DNA of 16,261 bases from Bacilli bacterium (GTDB taxonomy: Bacteria > Bacillota_I > Bacilli_A > RF39 > UBA660): assembly GCA_024698845.1 (NCBI GenBank), contig JAILQR010000003.1, positions 1 through 16,261 on the forward strand, given 5' to 3'. This document shows, piece by piece, positions 15,087-16,261 of the stretch. The notes beneath the pieces were generated by a model. The model saw nothing but the letters and a program-made list of their open reading frames with translations, made no database searches and had not been told where the DNA came from. The position numbers were made by a program, and so were the translations under genes. Every line of letters begins with the position of its first letter. The first letter of the stretch is position 1.

Positions 15087-15740
15087 TTAAAATAATCTTC
15101 TTTTTCTTCTAATTTCTAGTAGTATTAATACTGTTGTAAATAAAACTAGAACACCTAAACTAATAATTAAAACTTTATATTCTTCAAAGAAAGATTTATC
15201 CTCTTCCTTTTTTATAATTCTTACATTATTTCGATTAGTCTTTTCATTTTTAATTGTAGAATCTTTTCTAACAGCTTGATTAAAAGTATTATCATCTATT
15301 CTGGCATTAACAAATTTACTACATACATAAGATGCGTTATTAACACAATCACTTCTTTTGCTATATTCATTAAACATAGGAAGTTCTAATGTAGTTGATC
15401 TTATTTCTGTACCAGCACACATTGTTTCACTTGATGCATAAAATGTGACTTGAAGTGATGCTTTATCAGAAATATAAGGCCAGTTAAATCTTATTTCATT
15501 ACCGTTACTATTTCCATAATAAGTATTATAAAAATTATTTTGTTCATTTTCTACTTTTATATATAAAGAAGATGGAAAGTTACCAATATAAACATCTATT
15601 TGATCTCCATTTTCTAAATACTTAATAGGAGTTTCAAAAGCAGCTTGTTGAAGTGTAGCTTGAGTTTCATAATCGCACTCTGCATTTACGTTAAGTGAAA
15701 ACATAAAAAACATTATTCCAAATAAAAATAACTTCTTCAC
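15087..15740 (-). CDS. Small membrane-anchored exported protein with four cysteines (217 aa), GTG start
   Basis: Signal peptide 1-20 (NVNA|EC), extracellular domain with C22, C108, C132 and C140, a charged linker (about 155-185), a transmembrane helix at about 188-209 and a basic tail (RRKRRLF). It is a paralogue of the 240-aa protein, with matching cysteines, LYIKV and LELPMFNEYS. The start is GTG (15740-15738): an in-frame TAG lies directly upstream, so no longer form is possible, and MKKLFLFG begins a normal signal peptide. The ribosome site (AGGAT) is weak, so expression may be lower than that of the 240-aa form. It is the first gene of unit 1, with a candidate promoter 25 bp upstream and the 284-aa gene 20 bp downstream. 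Function unknown; probably a membrane partner of the giant secreted protein in the same unit. Confidence 0.63.
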   Translation of the reverse strand: MKKLFLFGIMFFMFSLNVNAECDYETQATLQQAAFETPIKYLENGDQIDVYIGNFPSSLYIKVENEQNNFYNTYYGNSNGNEIRFNWPYISDKASLQVTFYASSETMCAGTEIRSTTLELPMFNEYSKRSDCVNNASYVCSKFVNARIDDNTFNQAVRKDSTIKNEKTNRNNVRIIKKEEDKSFFEEYKVLIISLGVLVLFTTVLILLEIRRKRRLF

Positions 15741-15764
15741 CTATCATCTATCCTATCTATATTT

Positions 15765-15793
15765 ATATTATCAAAATATGGTAAAGCATGCAA
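15765..15793 (-). promoter_or_regulatory. Candidate promoter of the 217-aa/284-aa/1063-aa operon
   Basis: Minus strand TTGCAT (15788-15793), 17-bp spacer, TAATAT (15765-15770). It is weaker than the other two promoters. The spacer contains TACCATAT (15776-15783), also present in the spacer of the promoter at 10941-10969, and the -10 edge is again exactly 25 bp from the start codon. An alternative -10 (TATAAA) overlaps it slightly downstream. Confidence 0.55.
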
Positions 15794-15803
15794 TTAAAAC
15801 TTA

Positions 15804-15832
15804 TTTATTTTTACCTCTATCTTTGGTATATT
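15804..15832 (+). promoter_or_regulatory. Weak candidate promoter for the CPBP protease gene
   Basis: Plus strand TTTATT (15804-15809), 17-bp spacer, TATATT (15827-15832), 22 bp before the ATG at 15855. The -35 match is poor and the region is very AT-rich, so this is only a candidate. The 114-bp gap between the divergent genes must hold promoters for both directions. Confidence 0.35.
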
Positions 15833-15854
15833 AATTAATAAGTAAGGTGATTAT

Positions 15855-16261
15855 ATGAACAAAATTATAGACATACTAAAATGGATAGCAATCGCTATGA
15901 TATATATAGTATTATCAGCTTTAACATATAGCATAGGAACAAATGAAAAAATCCATAATATATACTTACAAAACACTATCTTAATTGGTGGTGAGGTACT
16001 ACTCCTTTTAATTTTTTATTTAATATTTAGAAAACAAATTAATAATAGTTTTAAAGAATTAAAAGGAAATAAAAAAAGAATAATCAAATACGTAATTATT
16101 ATATGGATTATTGGTTTAACACTAATGGTTGCATCAAATACTCTATTATCAAAATTTATAAAAGATATGGCTGAAAATGAAGCCGCTAATAGAGAACTAC
16201 TTGATAAATATATGATCTATGCGATACCATCAATGGTTATAATTGGTCCATTCATTGAAGA
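15855..16261 (+). CDS. CPBP-family intramembrane protease (C-terminus cut by window edge)
   Basis: 135 codons are visible, starting MNKIIDILKW after AAGGTGA. Hydrophobic helices lie at about 8-26, 41-58 and 78-95. A loop follows with NEAANRELLDKYM (about 108-120), then a helix running into IIGPFIE at 129-135; the next codon begins GA, consistent with a second Glu. CPBP (CAAX protease/bacteriocin-processing) enzymes carry a glutamate pair in a P-x-x-EE motif with a preceding N-x-x-N-rich segment, and this matches in spacing and character. The later catalytic His motifs lie outside the window. These are multi-pass membrane glutamic-type proteases. In Gram-positive bacteria, members act in bacteriocin self-immunity, peptide maturation or regulated proteolysis (family knowledge). 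It is divergent from the pilus locus and the only plus-strand gene, so a functional link is unproven. Confidence 0.75.
   Translation, partial: MNKIIDILKWIAIAMIYIVLSALTYSIGTNEKIHNIYLQNTILIGGEVLLLLIFYLIFRKQINNSFKELKGNKKRIIKYVIIIWIIGLTLMVASNTLLSKFIKDMAENEAANRELLDKYMIYAIPSMVIIGPFIE

Larger units (their letters stand above)
11018..15740 (-). repeat. Duplicated three-gene surface module, copy A (217 aa, 284 aa, 1063 aa)
   Basis: Copy A is the same set of three families under its own candidate promoter and terminator, uncoupled from the machine genes. Its TadE-like member has gained a Ser/Thr linker and a B-repeat-like domain. Confidence 0.75.

Noticed and set aside
1..16261. CRISPR array, tRNA/rRNA genes, insertion sequences, attachment sites
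   Set aside because: No regularly spaced direct repeats, no tRNA-like cloverleaf, no transposase or integrase reading frame and no terminal inverted repeats were seen. Intergenic gaps are too short for most of these.

Overview
The window is an AT-rich, low-GC segment with strong Shine-Dalgarno sites and sigma-A-like promoters. It carries an almost complete Tad/Flp-type pilus assembly locus. No secretin, outer-membrane lipoprotein or other outer-membrane component is present. TGG encodes Trp and TGA is used as a stop (the 240-aa gene), so the genetic code is standard. Together this suggests a low-GC Gram-positive bacterium (Bacilli/Clostridia-like, possibly an uncultured gut lineage) rather than a code-4 mollicute. 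The taxonomic placement is inference.

All but one gene lie on the minus strand, so the locus reads right to left as three apparent transcription units. Unit 1 (15740 to 11018) encodes a small membrane-anchored Cys protein (217 aa), a TadE-like protein with an extra C-terminal domain (284 aa) and a giant Cys-rich secreted protein (1063 aa), and ends in a hairpin terminator. Unit 2 begins at a consensus promoter at 10941-10969. It encodes paralogues of those three (240, 1095 and 142 aa), then the machine: a CpaB/RcpC-like SAF protein, the CpaF/TadA ATPase, and TadB and TadC platform proteins. It ends in a 12-bp-stem terminator that overlaps the tadC stop codon. Unit 3 begins at a consensus promoter at 2500-2528 and encodes two tiny six-cysteine pilin-like proteins (78 and 83 aa), two larger pseudopilin-like paralogues (166 and 153 aa) and a CpaE/TadZ-like protein cut by the left edge. 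On the right, one plus-strand gene, cut by the window edge, encodes a probable CPBP-family intramembrane protease.

The ATPase and TadB/TadC probably drive assembly of a thin pilus from the six-Cys mini-pilins. The four TadE-like proteins would be minor or initiating subunits. The two giant proteins are the best candidates for the pilus-associated surface or adhesive component. They share 31 cysteines by my count and the C-terminal sequence VGPAWK, carry a signal peptide, and have no LPXTG motif or C-terminal membrane anchor. No prepilin peptidase is present in the window.

The most unusual points are the duplicated small/TadE-like/giant module with its own promoter, the cysteine-rich design of nearly every exported component, and a degenerate thioester-domain-like N-terminus on the giants. 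No RNA gene, CRISPR array, insertion sequence or attachment site was seen. The only gene-free stretches are short (about 115 bp or less).
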